From: Bog-473 sp963725895 | GTDB taxonomy: Bacteria; Actinomycetota; Acidimicrobiia; Acidimicrobiales; RAAP-2 | Reading direction: 5' to 3' | DNA length: 64,000 nt | Assembly (NCBI GenBank): GCA_963725895.1 | Contig: CAVSAJ010000003.1 | Span: 1,426,001-1,490,000 of the forward strand | In this document: positions 36,527 to 45,502 of the stretch, piece after piece | How the letters are laid out: each line of letters begins with the position of its first letter | Position numbering within the stretch: the first letter of the stretch is position 1 | Notes under the pieces: model-generated | The model's database searches: none | Seen by the model: the letters and a program-made list of their open reading frames with translations, nothing else | What the model was told of the DNA's origin: nothing | Position numbers and translations under genes: made by a program

Positions 36527-37983
36527 TGATGCTCGAGCTCATCCTGGCACTGCCCGCCCTGGGCGCCCTCGTGTGCGGGGCCGCCCGCTGGCGGCCCTGG
36601 GCCGCCTGGACCGCCGTCGGCACCAACGCAGCGATACTCGCCCTCGGAATTGCGCTCTCGGTCCAAGTCGTCCGCCACGGCCCGCTCGGGGGGCTCTTCG
36701 GGGTGCTCCGCGCCGATGCCCTGAGCGCCTTCATGGTGGTGGTCATCGGCGCCATCGCCGTGCTGGCCTCTTGGCTCGGGGTCCGCACCATCGCCGGCGA
36801 GCTCGAGACGGGTCGCTGCACCGAGCGGCGAGCCACGCTCTACGTCGTCTTGGTCCAGGTCTTCGTCACGATGATGGTGCTCGCCGTCCTCGCCGCCAAC
36901 CTCGGGGTCCTCTGGGTCGCCGTCGAGGCGACCACGGTGGCGACGACGTTCCTGGTCGGCCACCGCCGCACCAAGGGTTCGCTCGAAGCCTCGTGGAAGT
37001 ACATCGTCATCTGCTCCGTCGGGATCGCGCTCGCCTTCTTGGGGACAGTGCTCGTCTACCTCGCCGCCATCCACGCCGGGGGCCACTCGGCCCACGCCCT
37101 CGACTGGACCTCCCTCATGGCGAACGCCCGCCACCTCGATCCATCGGTGATGCGCTTCGCCTTCGCGCTCGTCGTCCTCGGCTACGGCACCAAGGTGGGT
37201 CTCGCCCCCATGCACAGCTGGTTGCCCGACGCCCACAGCCAGGCCCCGGCCCCGATTTCCGCGCTGATGTCTGGGGTCCTCCTCACCGTCGCCTTCTACG
37301 CGGTCTTGCGCTTCAAGGCCATCTGTGACCTGAGCGTCGGGCCCGAGTTCGCCCGCACGCTGCTCGTGATCGTGGCCTTGCTCTCGCTCGCCGTCGCGGC
37401 GTCGTTGCTGCTCACCCAACGCGACTACAAGCGGATGCTCGCCTACCACAGCATCGAGCACATGGGCCTCATTGCCCTGGGCGCGGCCGCCGGCATCCCG
37501 CTCGCCATCGCGGCGGTCTTGTTGCACATCCTTGGGCACGGTCTGGCCAAGAGCGTCCTGTTCCTCACCTCCGGCGAGATCATGGCGGCCGAGGGCACCA
37601 GCCAGATCGACGGGGTGCGGTCCCTGCTGGCCCGGCGCCCCGTCCTCGGCGGCGTCTTCGGCGTCGGACTCTTGGCCCTCTTGGGCTTCCCGCCCTTCAG
37701 CCTCTTCGCCAGCGAGCTCGCCATGTTCCGCGCCGAGTTCGAGGTCGGTCTGGGCTGGGCCGCAGCCGCCGCCATGGTGGCCATGGTGGTGATCTTCATC
37801 GCTGTGGCGAACCATGCCCGCCACATGCTGCTCGGCCCCGGGGACTCTCCGGCAGCCCACACCACGCCGCGCCTCGCGCTCGCGCCGCTCGTCGGGGGGC
37901 TCGCGGTATGCGCCGCCATTGGCGTCTTCGCCTGGCCGCTCACCAGCCTGCTCGAGTCAGCAGCCCGCGCGGTGGCGCTGTGA
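36526..37983 (+). CDS. hyfF: HyfF-like antiporter-type membrane subunit
   Basis: A 485-residue second NuoL/M/N-type subunit. Landmarks are LGVLWVAVEATTVATTFLVG with the Glu in helix 5, LVVLGYGTKVGLAPMHSWLP with the Lys, DAHSQAPAPISALMSGVLLT, RDYKRMLAYHSIEHMGLIAL and LHILGHGLAKSVLFLTSGEI. The sequence is intact. Together with HyfB-like it gives two potential pumping modules. It corresponds to Rv0086 (hycQ). Confidence 0.93.
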   Translation: MMLELILALPALGALVCGAARWRPWAAWTAVGTNAAILALGIALSVQVVRHGPLGGLFGVLRADALSAFMVVVIGAIAVLASWLGVRTIAGELETGRCTERRATLYVVLVQVFVTMMVLAVLAANLGVLWVAVEATTVATTFLVGHRRTKGSLEASWKYIVICSVGIALAFLGTVLVYLAAIHAGGHSAHALDWTSLMANARHLDPSVMRFAFALVVLGYGTKVGLAPMHSWLPDAHSQAPAPISALMSGVLLTVAFYAVLRFKAICDLSVGPEFARTLLVIVALLSLAVAASLLLTQRDYKRMLAYHSIEHMGLIALGAAAGIPLAIAAVLLHILGHGLAKSVLFLTSGEIMAAEGTSQIDGVRSLLARRPVLGGVFGVGLLALLGFPPFSLFASELAMFRAEFEVGLGWAAAAAMVAMVVIFIAVANHARHMLLGPGDSPAAHTTPRLALAPLVGGLAVCAAIGVFAWPLTSLLESAARAVAL

Positions 37984-39512
37984 ACCCGACCATGTCCCGA
38001 GCCAGCGATCGGGTGGCCGTGGGTCGCCACCGCTCTGGGCGCAATGTGTCGCCGTGGGACTTGTTCGACGTCGCGCAGGCACTGTTCGCCGACGGCATGC
38101 GCCTCGCCCTCGTCTCGGGTCACGACGACGACGCCCAGCTGCGCGCGGTTTATCTCTTCACCGCCGGACCACCAGACCGCCGCGTCGAGCTCCGCGTGTC
38201 CCTCGACCGCACACGGCCCCGCGTGCCGACCTTGGCGGCGCTGTCCTTTCCGGCCAGCCGCTTCGAGCGCGAGCTCCAAGACCTCTTCGGCATCGTGGCG
38301 GTGGGCCACCCCCAACCGCGGCGCCTCGTCCTGCATCAGCACTGGCCGGAGGGCTGGCACCCGATGCGCCACGACGCCGGAGCCACGCCGCCGCTCGGCA
38401 CCGACGGGCGGTCGTTCCCCTTCGTCCCCGTCGATGGTGCCGGCGTCTACGAGATCCCCGTGGGTCCGGTTCACGCCGGCCTCATCGAACCGGGTCACTT
38501 CCGCTTCTGGGTGGTGGGGGAGACCATCTTGCGCATGAAGGCCCGCCTCTGGTTCGTGCACAAAGGCATCGAACGCCACTTCGAAGGACAAGAGGCGCGC
38601 CACGCGCTGGCCCTCGCCGAGCGCATCTCAGGAGACACCGCCGTCGGTCATGCCCTCGCCTACTGCCAAGCTGTCGAGGACGCCTGGCAGCTCACGGTCA
38701 GCGAGAACGCCTGCATGCTTCGCGCCGCGCTGCTCGAGCTGGAGCGCCTTTACAACCATGTCGCCGACATCGGCGCGCTGTGCAACGACGTGGGCTTCGG
38801 CCTGGCCCAGGCGTGGTCCCTCGACCTACGTGAGCACCTCCTGCGACTGAACCGGGACACCACCGGGCATCGACTGCTGCGCGAGGGCGTGATCCTGGGC
38901 GGGGCGCACGTCCGCTCGCTGCCCTCACCGAGCCAGCTGGCCGAGGTGCGCGAGCGCTTCGACCAACTCGTCGGCCTCGCCACCTCGAGCGCGCTCGTCA
39001 TGGAACGCTTCCACGGCGCGGCGGTCCTCGACCGTTCCCAAGCCGTCGAGCTCGGCGTCGTGGGAACCGTCGGCCGAGCGTCGGGCCTCGACTTCGACGC
39101 CCGCATCGCCCACCCCACGGTCCCTCTGGTCGAGAGCTTCTCGCCGGCGATCCAAGACGACGGCGACGTGCTCGCGCGCTTTCGCGTCCGGGTCGACGAG
39201 GTGCGGGCGTCGCTGGACTTGCTGGAGCATTACGTCGCGGCCGCCGGCGCCCTTGACGACATTGCACGGCCCCCAGAGCGTCTACTTGGGCCGCACCCGA
39301 GCAGCGGTGTCGGCATCGCCGAGGGGTGGCGCGGTGCCATCGTGCACCGGGTCGAGGCAGACGGTGCCGGACGCCTGACCCGCGTCAAGGTGGTCGACCC
39401 GTCGTTCTTCAACTGGCCGGCGCTGCCGGTTTCGCTGGCCGACACGATCGTGCCGGACTTCCCGCTGGCCAACAAGAGCTTCAACCTCTCCTACGCCGGG
39501 AACGACCTGTGA
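37980..39512 (+). CDS. HyfG/HycE-like large subunit lacking NiFe-ligand cysteines
   Basis: A 510-residue NuoC-NuoD-type fusion. The NuoC-like part is LFDVAQALFADGMRLALVSG to FERELQDLFGIVAVGHPQPR; the NuoD/large-subunit part has GPVHAGLIEPGHFRFWVVGE and WFVHKGIERHFEGQ. In [NiFe] hydrogenases the metal is held by RxCGxC and DPCxxC. Here the first reads ERISGDTAVGH (Ser217, Thr220) and the second VDPSFFNWP (Ser475, Asn478), so no NiFe site can form. This is the pattern of energy-converting hydrogenase-related (Ehr) complexes. It corresponds to Rv0087 (hycE). The electron donor and acceptor are unknown; no ferredoxin-like HyfH subunit is encoded. Confidence 0.9.
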   Translation: MNPTMSRASDRVAVGRHRSGRNVSPWDLFDVAQALFADGMRLALVSGHDDDAQLRAVYLFTAGPPDRRVELRVSLDRTRPRVPTLAALSFPASRFERELQDLFGIVAVGHPQPRRLVLHQHWPEGWHPMRHDAGATPPLGTDGRSFPFVPVDGAGVYEIPVGPVHAGLIEPGHFRFWVVGETILRMKARLWFVHKGIERHFEGQEARHALALAERISGDTAVGHALAYCQAVEDAWQLTVSENACMLRAALLELERLYNHVADIGALCNDVGFGLAQAWSLDLREHLLRLNRDTTGHRLLREGVILGGAHVRSLPSPSQLAEVRERFDQLVGLATSSALVMERFHGAAVLDRSQAVELGVVGTVGRASGLDFDARIAHPTVPLVESFSPAIQDDGDVLARFRVRVDEVRASLDLLEHYVAAAGALDDIARPPERLLGPHPSSGVGIAEGWRGAIVHRVEADGAGRLTRVKVVDPSFFNWPALPVSLADTIVPDFPLANKSFNLSYAGNDL

Positions 39513-39541
39513 GGTTCCCGACGGGCCATGGAATTGGTAAT

Positions 39542-39556
39542 TTGATCAATTCGTTA
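39542..39556 (+). promoter_or_regulatory. Candidate ArsR operator upstream of the regulator gene
   Basis: ttgatcaattcgtta, with the palindrome ttgatcaa at its left, lies 78 bp before ATG 39634 and shares the 15-nt pattern seen before the operon at 30017. It would allow autoregulation and operon control by one ArsR protein. Confidence 0.5.
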
Positions 39557-39633
39557 AGCTTTCAAGTATTCGCCGGCACCGGGTGCCCCCCGGCGCCCCG
39601 ACCGCGGGGTGTGCCGGCAGGGAGGGACATGCC

Positions 39634-40056
39634 ATGCCAACGGCCGGGAGCGACTCGCTCGTCTCGGCACCTATCTACCAGGTGAAGGCCGAGTTCTTCC
39701 GCACGCTCGGGCACCCTGCACGGATTCGGGTCCTCGAACTTCTCAAGGGAGGGGAGCGACCGGTCAGCGAGTTGATCCCCGAGGTGGGGATCGAGGCCTC
39801 ACATCTCTCCCAACAGCTCGGCGTGATGCGAAGGGCCGGCATCATCCAGTCACGCAAGGTGGGGGCGAACGTGTACTACTCGGTGGGTGATCCCAAACTC
39901 TTCGAGCTGCTCGATGTCGCCAAGCGCATCATCACGTCGTCGTTGGCCGAGTCTCAGCTCCTCTTAGAGCAGATGGAAGCGACCGACGAGTCAGGATCGC
40001 AACGACCGCGCACAGCGCCCAAACGAGTGGCGCGGCGGGCGGGCGGTTCGCGGTGA
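39634..40056 (+). CDS. ArsR-family regulator, Rv0081-like
   Basis: A 140-residue winged-helix repressor. The fold reads PIYQVKAEFFRTLGHPARIR, VLELLKGGERPVSELIPEVG, then the recognition helix EASHLSQQLGVMRRAGIIQS and wing RKVGANVYYSVGDPKLFELL. The Cys motif of metal sensors (ELCVCDL) is replaced by SELIPEV, so it is not a classical metalloregulator. The opening KAEFFRTLGHPARIRVLELL closely resembles M. tuberculosis Rv0081, which sits next to a hyf-like cluster and belongs to the DosR network. ATG 39634 is preceded by GGGAGGG. It follows the large-subunit gene by 121 bp. Confidence 0.9.
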   Translation: MPTAGSDSLVSAPIYQVKAEFFRTLGHPARIRVLELLKGGERPVSELIPEVGIEASHLSQQLGVMRRAGIIQSRKVGANVYYSVGDPKLFELLDVAKRIITSSLAESQLLLEQMEATDESGSQRPRTAPKRVARRAGGSR

Positions 40057-40215
40057 ATGATGGCGCTGGAGCGGTGCAGTGATCGCCAGAGCAAAACGCG
40101 CCGACACCAGATGTTCTGGTGAGACGGCCGACGCGTGCCTCGTTCAAACGGAACTCGCCGCGTGCAGAGGGACGGAGACGCATCGAGCAATGAAGCAACG
40201 ACAAGAGGAGCAGGG

Positions 40216-41391
40216 ATGTCCAACCCGGTGATCGTGGAGGCTGTACGCACGCCCATAGGCAAGCGCAACGGATGGCTGTCGGGACTTTCGGCCCCCGAGC
40301 TACTCGGTGCCGCCCAGGTCGAAGTGGTCAAACGAGCCGGCATCGACCCCTCCATCGTCGAACAGGTCGTTGGCGGGTGCGTGACCCAGGCGGGCGAGCA
40401 GGGATTCAACGTCACCCGGATGGCCTGGCTGCATGAGGGACTCCCCTACGAGGTTGCCGCCACGACGGTGGACTGCCAGTGCGGCTCGTCCCAGCAGGCC
40501 AATCATTTCATGAACAATCTCATCGGGGTCGGTGCCATCGAGGTCGGGATTGCCTGCGGTGTCGAGGCGATGAGCCGAGTCCCTCTGGGCGCCAACGTCG
40601 GGCGCGGCATCGGCCATGCCATCCCCGACGATCTGCCGTGGGATCTTCCCGACCAGTTCCACGCAGCAGAACGGATCGCGGAGAAGTATGGGATCACTCG
40701 AGCCGATGTCGATTGGCTCGGCCTCTCGTCGCAGGAGAAGGCCGCCACGGCTGTGGCGGACGGTCGCTTCGGGCGCGAGATCGTCCGGGTCGAGGCACCG
40801 GTCGTCGGCGAGGAGGGACCGCGGGGAGACCACAGCGGCGAGCGCGTTGTGGTTGCGAAGGATCAGGGTCCACGCGAAACGACTGCCGAGGGTTTGGCTG
40901 GGCTGAAGCCGGTGCTCGCCGAGGGCATGCACACGGCTGGGAACTCCTCGCAGATTTCCGACGGGGCGGCTGCCATCCTCTGGATGTCCGAGGATCGAGC
41001 CCGCGCCGAGGGCCTCAAGCCGAGGGCGAGGATCGTCGCGCAGGTGCTCGTGGGTTCTGACCCCTACTACCACCTCGACGGTCCGATCGCCGCCACCTCA
41101 AGGGTCCTCGACAAGGCCGGCATGGCCATGGGGGACATCGACCTCTTCGAGGTGAACGAAGCCTTTGCGTCGGTGGTCATGAGTTGGGCCAAGGTCCACG
41201 ATGCAGATCTCGACAAGGTGAACGTGAACGGTGGAGCGATTGCCCTGGGGCATCCCGTGGGCGCAACCGGGAGCCGTCTGATCACGACCGCCCTGCACGA
41301 GCTGGAGCGGCGAGACGAATCGCTGGCCCTCATTTCGATGTGTTGCGGTGGCGCGCTGGCCACTGGCACGATCGTCGAGCGCATCCGATAG
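40216..41391 (+). CDS. Acetyl-CoA acetyltransferase (thiolase)
   Basis: A 391-residue thiolase. Acyl-accepting Cys is C89 in TTVDCQCGSSQQANHF; the C-terminal motifs are NVNGGAIALGHPVGATGSRL (catalytic His) and ISMCCGGALATGTIVERI (second Cys). EVNEAFASVV is also typical. It catalyses the reversible condensation or thiolysis of acyl-CoAs in fatty acid or sterol degradation; exact chain-length preference is not evident. ATG 40216 has AGAGGAG ahead. It appears monocistronic. Confidence 0.93.
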   Translation: MSNPVIVEAVRTPIGKRNGWLSGLSAPELLGAAQVEVVKRAGIDPSIVEQVVGGCVTQAGEQGFNVTRMAWLHEGLPYEVAATTVDCQCGSSQQANHFMNNLIGVGAIEVGIACGVEAMSRVPLGANVGRGIGHAIPDDLPWDLPDQFHAAERIAEKYGITRADVDWLGLSSQEKAATAVADGRFGREIVRVEAPVVGEEGPRGDHSGERVVVAKDQGPRETTAEGLAGLKPVLAEGMHTAGNSSQISDGAAAILWMSEDRARAEGLKPRARIVAQVLVGSDPYYHLDGPIAATSRVLDKAGMAMGDIDLFEVNEAFASVVMSWAKVHDADLDKVNVNGGAIALGHPVGATGSRLITTALHELERRDESLALISMCCGGALATGTIVERIR

Positions 41392-41486
41392 GTACCCACC
41401 GACGCGTCCCGAGGGTTCGGGCTGCCGACCGGCCCTCCGATGCCACGAGCCAAGCACCTCCTTCAGGTGCGATCCGCGATAGTTCG

Positions 41487-41756
41487 ATGCGCATCGTCGT
41501 ACGGGTGTCGCCGAGAGCCCCTGCGACCAAGGTCGGCGGCAGATATGGCGATTCGGAACCACCTGTCCTCATCGTTCGAGTCACCGCCCCGGCTGTTGAT
41601 GGCAAGGCGAACGCTGCAACAGTCAGAGCACTGGCTGAAGCGCTCGGCGTGTCACAGAGCCTCGTGCGGATCGTGACTGGCGACCGCGCCCGCACCAAGG
41701 TGGTCCAGGTGGAATCAGCCGACCCCAACATCATCACGGCTCTGCTGCGTGGCTAA
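41487..41756 (+). CDS. DUF167 (YggU-like) small protein
   Basis: An 89-residue protein of the DUF167/YggU family: MRIVVRVSPRAPATKVGGRY, VRVTAPAVDGKANAATVRAL, LAEALGVSQSLVRIVTGDRA, TKVVQVESAD. The VDGKANAA and G-x-x-S-R-x-K pattern (GDRARTKVVQV) is diagnostic. Its molecular role is not established. It lies 95 bp after the thiolase. Confidence 0.9.
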   Translation: MRIVVRVSPRAPATKVGGRYGDSEPPVLIVRVTAPAVDGKANAATVRALAEALGVSQSLVRIVTGDRARTKVVQVESADPNIITALLRG

Positions 41757-42018
41757 TGGCATGAGTCCCTGAGCGCAGCCGGACTCTCCCGCCCATGAAG
41801 TGTGCCTCGGTGGCCGACGAGAGCCGCTCCCGTCGGCCACCGGTCGCGCCTACGAAGACGACCTTTCCCGGACGCACCACACCGCCTAGGCACAACCGGA
41901 TCCATGGCTTAGAGGCTGCTTGTCGGACGCGACGCGCCAGCGAAAGGCGTTCCGACGATGGAACCCGACGTACCCAATCTGGCTGAACCAGGAAGCCAGT
42001 CCAGCGCGGCTCAGTTCG

Positions 42019-42181
42019 TAGTAGAGCGCTCTACTACAGCGGCGGCGGACTCGGTGGACAAGGTGGAAAGGAAACTGGGTGGACGGATCAGCACGACAGG
42101 GGAGTAGCGCCCACCACGGACACAGAAACCACCACCTTGCCAAGGTGAGCGTCGCGGGTTCGAATCCCGTCTTCCGCTGCA
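42019..42181 (+). repeat. tRNA-Gly-derived interspersed element, copy F (D-arm-like sequence retained)
   Basis: It starts with the perfect palindrome tagtagagcgctctacta. It is preceded at 42005-42018 by gcgcggctcagttcg, so that gctcagttcgtagtagagc forms a tRNA-like D arm (gctc/gagc). Internal blocks are ggcggactcggtggacaagg, with a duplicated ggaaaggaaact, and ggtggacgga; the 3' half is caccttgccaaggtg, gcgggttcgaatcccg, cttccgct then gca instead of CCA. The tail gcaggtcaaagggtctttttcaacccc extends to about 42213. Confidence 0.9.
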
Positions 42182-42213
42182 TCGTAGCAGGTCAAAGGGT
42201 CTTTTTCAACCCC

Positions 42214-42489
42214 GCAGTGGTTCGTCGGATCCCGCCGGTTTCTGACATCCTGAAATGCCTGCCATGGGGGCGGCCAGACGCCAGCTCTCAGCGTGAAGGC
42301 ACCTTCTACTCAGCGACATCATGACCGACTCCCAGTCGGGCGGAGGGCAACTTCACGTCTCCGGAACGACTGCAAAACATGTAGGCGTTTGCTGTGTCCG
42401 TATTGCCGCGGGGCTCTCTTTGAGCCGATGATGACCCTTTCGTTACCCACAGGGGATCTCCTGTTTCGGGAATTCTTATCGGGACCCAA
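42214..42489. other. Intergenic region after repeat copy F
   Basis: About 275 bp up to the end of the WS/DGAT gene contain no supported gene or clear terminator. Confidence 0.4.
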
Positions 42490-43920
42490 TTAAGCCGATG
42501 CCTGCTTTGCGGGCTCCGACCGCCTCGGGTCGAGGAGCTCGGCGAAGCATCGGCTGATTCCCTCGCTGAGGATGTCAACATCAGGGCAGGCGTCGGGGTC
42601 GGCGAGGACGCCGATCGTGAAGGCGCCATTGTAGGACAGCGCCGCCACGCCCACGCTCAGATTGCCCCCCAGCGGGACGAAGGGGATGACTTCGAGCATG
42701 CGCGCCCCCAGCATGTAGAGGGGTACGTCGGGCCCCGGCACGTTCGTCACGACCAGGTTGACGAAGGGCTGATGGTGCATGAGGTGGCTGGCGGCCGATA
42801 CGGCCGCCGGGGGCAAAGTGTCGAGTGAGGACAACAACAGGTGCGTCGCCCGCGCCTGACCGTGCTCCTTGTGGGAGCGCTGTGCCCCGGCTACCTCACG
42901 GAGCCGCTCCTCCGCCGGGGCTGCACTGATCGGGAGTCGCACCAACATGGCCGAGACCTCGTTGCCCAGCTGATGGTCGCCGTGATGGTCTGCTCCGACC
43001 GGGACGAGCACCTGCAACTGGCGGCCATCCATAACCTCGCCCCGGGCCGAGAGGAGATCGTGCACGCCGGCCGCGACCGCTGTCAGGAGCAGGTCGTTGA
43101 GCGTCACGCCGAAAAGATGCTCCGCCCTGCGGAGGTCGTCCATTCGTTGACGGACGACGAGGGCCCGGCGATCGAACCCGACCGGAGCGTTCAGCGACAG
43201 ATGCGGAGCTACCGGCGTCGGGGAGAGCAGGTCGTAGAACGCGGAGGTGTAGCGCGAGAGTACGCGACCCGCCCGGGACGGGTGCCATGCGGCATGCCAT
43301 GCGTCCGCCGCGACCATCGACACTACCCCGCCGAATTGGGCCAGTTCGTCTGCGATCACCGCGAGCCTCCGGGGCGCGGGAGCGGGCTCCCACCAGTCAG
43401 CGTTGTGGTGGCCCGGCGGACGGGCCTCGAGGTCGAGCAGGGCACTGGCGAGCTCGATGCCGGCCAGGCCGTCTGCCATGCAGTGGTGGATCATCTCGAA
43501 CACCGCCACGCGCCCGTCCTCGAGTCCGTCGATGAGCCAGATTTCCCACAGCGGGCGGTCGCGATCGAGTGGGGACGACATCAGTCGGGCGCAGATCGCG
43601 AACAGCTGGGCTTCGTCGCCGGGCTCAGGCACCGCCGCCGCGCGCACGTGGTCGGTGATGTCGAAGTCGGGGTCATCCACCCACACCGGTGCGGCCTCGC
43701 CCAGCAGGGGGAGTCGGACGACCTTACGCAGCTTCGGCACCAGATGCAGTCGGCTCTGCACCTGGGCCCGCACCTCGTCGAGCCGGAGGCATCCGCGGGC
43801 GTCGTGCAATGGGCTCCCCTCGAAGATCCCGATCGAGCCCATGTGCATAGGTGTGTGGGAGGATTCCATGTACAGGAACGATGCATCAAGCTCCGTCAGG
43901 AGGTCGACTGAGGCCGTCAT
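42490..43920 (-). CDS. Wax ester synthase/diacylglycerol acyltransferase (WS/DGAT), second of a pair
   Basis: A 476-residue acyltransferase that forms triacylglycerol or wax esters from acyl-CoA. The catalytic HHxxxDG motif is HHCMADG (His145-His146). Other family features are SFLYMESSHTPMHMGSIGIF at the N-terminus, DRDRPLWEIWLIDGLEDGRV before the active site, TLNDLLLTAVAAGVHDLLSA in the middle, and NLVVTNVPGPDVPLYMLGAR plus GNLSVGVAALSYNGAFTIGV at the end. ATG 43920 overlaps the upstream WS/DGAT stop (ATGA), so both are cotranscribed. In mycobacteria tgs1 of this family is induced by DosR; a DosR-like box lies upstream of the pair. Confidence 0.93.
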   Translation of the reverse strand: MTASVDLLTELDASFLYMESSHTPMHMGSIGIFEGSPLHDARGCLRLDEVRAQVQSRLHLVPKLRKVVRLPLLGEAAPVWVDDPDFDITDHVRAAAVPEPGDEAQLFAICARLMSSPLDRDRPLWEIWLIDGLEDGRVAVFEMIHHCMADGLAGIELASALLDLEARPPGHHNADWWEPAPAPRRLAVIADELAQFGGVVSMVAADAWHAAWHPSRAGRVLSRYTSAFYDLLSPTPVAPHLSLNAPVGFDRRALVVRQRMDDLRRAEHLFGVTLNDLLLTAVAAGVHDLLSARGEVMDGRQLQVLVPVGADHHGDHQLGNEVSAMLVRLPISAAPAEERLREVAGAQRSHKEHGQARATHLLLSSLDTLPPAAVSAASHLMHHQPFVNLVVTNVPGPDVPLYMLGARMLEVIPFVPLGGNLSVGVAALSYNGAFTIGVLADPDACPDVDILSEGISRCFAELLDPRRSEPAKQASA

Positions 43921-45317
43921 GTCGACCGTGGGGACCCGGGTGGGCGAGCCGAGCAGACCTCGGAGAATCCGTCTTCGAGGCAGCCGGCGAGCTTCGGACT
44001 GTCGGGAACGGCTGCGACGTCGGTGGTGATGGTGATACAGGCATGATCCGCCGTGGAGACCAGTGACACGCTGAAGGCGGCCCCCGATGGCGGTGAGACG
44101 GCATAGATGCCTTCGACGGCGACACCGGCCAGGAAGGGCTGGAAGGGAGGCCCCGGGACGTTCGTGATGCAGAAGTCGTCGCCCATGAGCATCGAGCTCC
44201 AAAGGCCGCGGGCCACGGCGGCGGGCAGGGCGCTTAACCCAGTAGCCAGGACATCGCTCATGGCGAGGCCCGGCGCGTGCTTCCACTGTTCGGCGTTCCG
44301 TCTGACCTCTGCCACACAGTCCGCGACGTCGCGGTGGACGGGGATGACGAACCGGGCGGGCACGAAGTGATTGCCGCCCTCGCGATCCGCTGTGTCACGC
44401 ACACTCACCGGCATTAGGGCGCGGAAGCCCGAGACTGTGACGCCGTGCTGCTCATGGTAGAGGGTGAGACCGCGCACGACAGACGCGACGAACACGTCAT
44501 TCAGCGTGCCACCCCACGCCTTGGCGGCACGCTTGAGAGTCGTGAGGTCGAGGTCGATGATCTCAACGTGGCGCCGGAGGCTGCGTCCGGTCATGATCGG
44601 GGACATAGGTCTCCTCGCAGGAGCCATCAGCCGACCGACCGAGCTGCCTACGGCGACCAGCTGGCCGAGTGAGCGGACGGGATGCGTCGCCATGTCGAGC
44701 GCGTCCCCGACGAGCCGCAACGCACCGGGAAGGACCGGCACTCGGTCAAAGGCAGAGTGGTGCGGCTGGGGATCCGAATGCTCTGATGCCGGCCGCGCCC
44801 CGACACCCGCGTGCGACACCGGACGGACGGCGTCGAAGAGCTGCGCAAGCACGGCAAGGCCGCCCACGCCGTCGATGAGGGCGTGATGGACTTTCATGAC
44901 GAGGACGGCCCGATCGACGTCCGACTCCTCGACGAGGACGGCTTCCCACAGCGGCAGCGCAGCGTCGAACCCGCTCGTGGCCATCGTCTGGGCCATGTCG
45001 ATGACGTCCCGCAGGACCCCGTGTTCGGGCAGCCGCATACGGCGGAGATGCATGTCCAGGGCGAAGGTCTCGTCCAGCACGAACTGCGGTCGCCCCCGGC
45101 CCGGGGCCCGGGTCACCACGCGTGAGCGCAGGCGCGGGACGGCCTCGGTCAGCCGGGCGACGCGCGCCCGGACCTCTGCCCAGTCAGGCTTCCCGTCCAG
45201 GACCAACAGAGCCACGATGGTCGGGCGCATGATCGGATCGGAACTGATCGTCCACAGCAGAGCGTCCGAGCCGCTCATGGTGTCGTCAGCTCTCGAACTC
45301 TTCTCTGCCTCTGTCAT
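43917..45317 (-). CDS. Wax ester synthase/diacylglycerol acyltransferase (WS/DGAT), first of a pair
   Basis: A 466-residue WS/DGAT. The catalytic motif is HHALIDG (His144-His145) after LPLWEAVLVEESDVDRAVLV. It also has MSGSDALLWTISSDPIMRPT at the N-terminus, TLNDVFVASVVRGLTLYHEQ, and FCITNVPGPPFQPFLAGVAV with SGAAFSVSLVSTADHACITI at the C-terminus. It is only distantly similar to its neighbour, so this is not a recent duplicate. ATG 45317 is first in the operon; the inner ATG at 45278 (MSGSD) is an alternative. Neutral lipid storage under growth arrest is the likely role. Confidence 0.92.
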   Translation of the reverse strand: MTEAEKSSRADDTMSGSDALLWTISSDPIMRPTIVALLVLDGKPDWAEVRARVARLTEAVPRLRSRVVTRAPGRGRPQFVLDETFALDMHLRRMRLPEHGVLRDVIDMAQTMATSGFDAALPLWEAVLVEESDVDRAVLVMKVHHALIDGVGGLAVLAQLFDAVRPVSHAGVGARPASEHSDPQPHHSAFDRVPVLPGALRLVGDALDMATHPVRSLGQLVAVGSSVGRLMAPARRPMSPIMTGRSLRRHVEIIDLDLTTLKRAAKAWGGTLNDVFVASVVRGLTLYHEQHGVTVSGFRALMPVSVRDTADREGGNHFVPARFVIPVHRDVADCVAEVRRNAEQWKHAPGLAMSDVLATGLSALPAAVARGLWSSMLMGDDFCITNVPGPPFQPFLAGVAVEGIYAVSPPSGAAFSVSLVSTADHACITITTDVAAVPDSPKLAGCLEDGFSEVCSARPPGSPRST

Positions 45318-45502
45318 CGCGAAACGCTCCCTCTAAACCGATTCTGAGGCGAGATCTCCCCGGGTGCATAGAGACAGAAGTCCTCAAGGTGCGTGCTGGA
45401 TGTCACATCTGAGCCCATGATGTTCCGACGTACTCTCCGGAGCCCCTCGCCGCCGCCCAAGCTGCCGAGTGGTTGGGCCTGCGCTGGCTAACGACCCTTT
45501 AA

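Noticed and set aside
37980..39512. Active [NiFe] hydrogenase
   Set aside because: All four Ni-ligating Cys positions are replaced, and no HypA-F maturation or endopeptidase genes are nearby.
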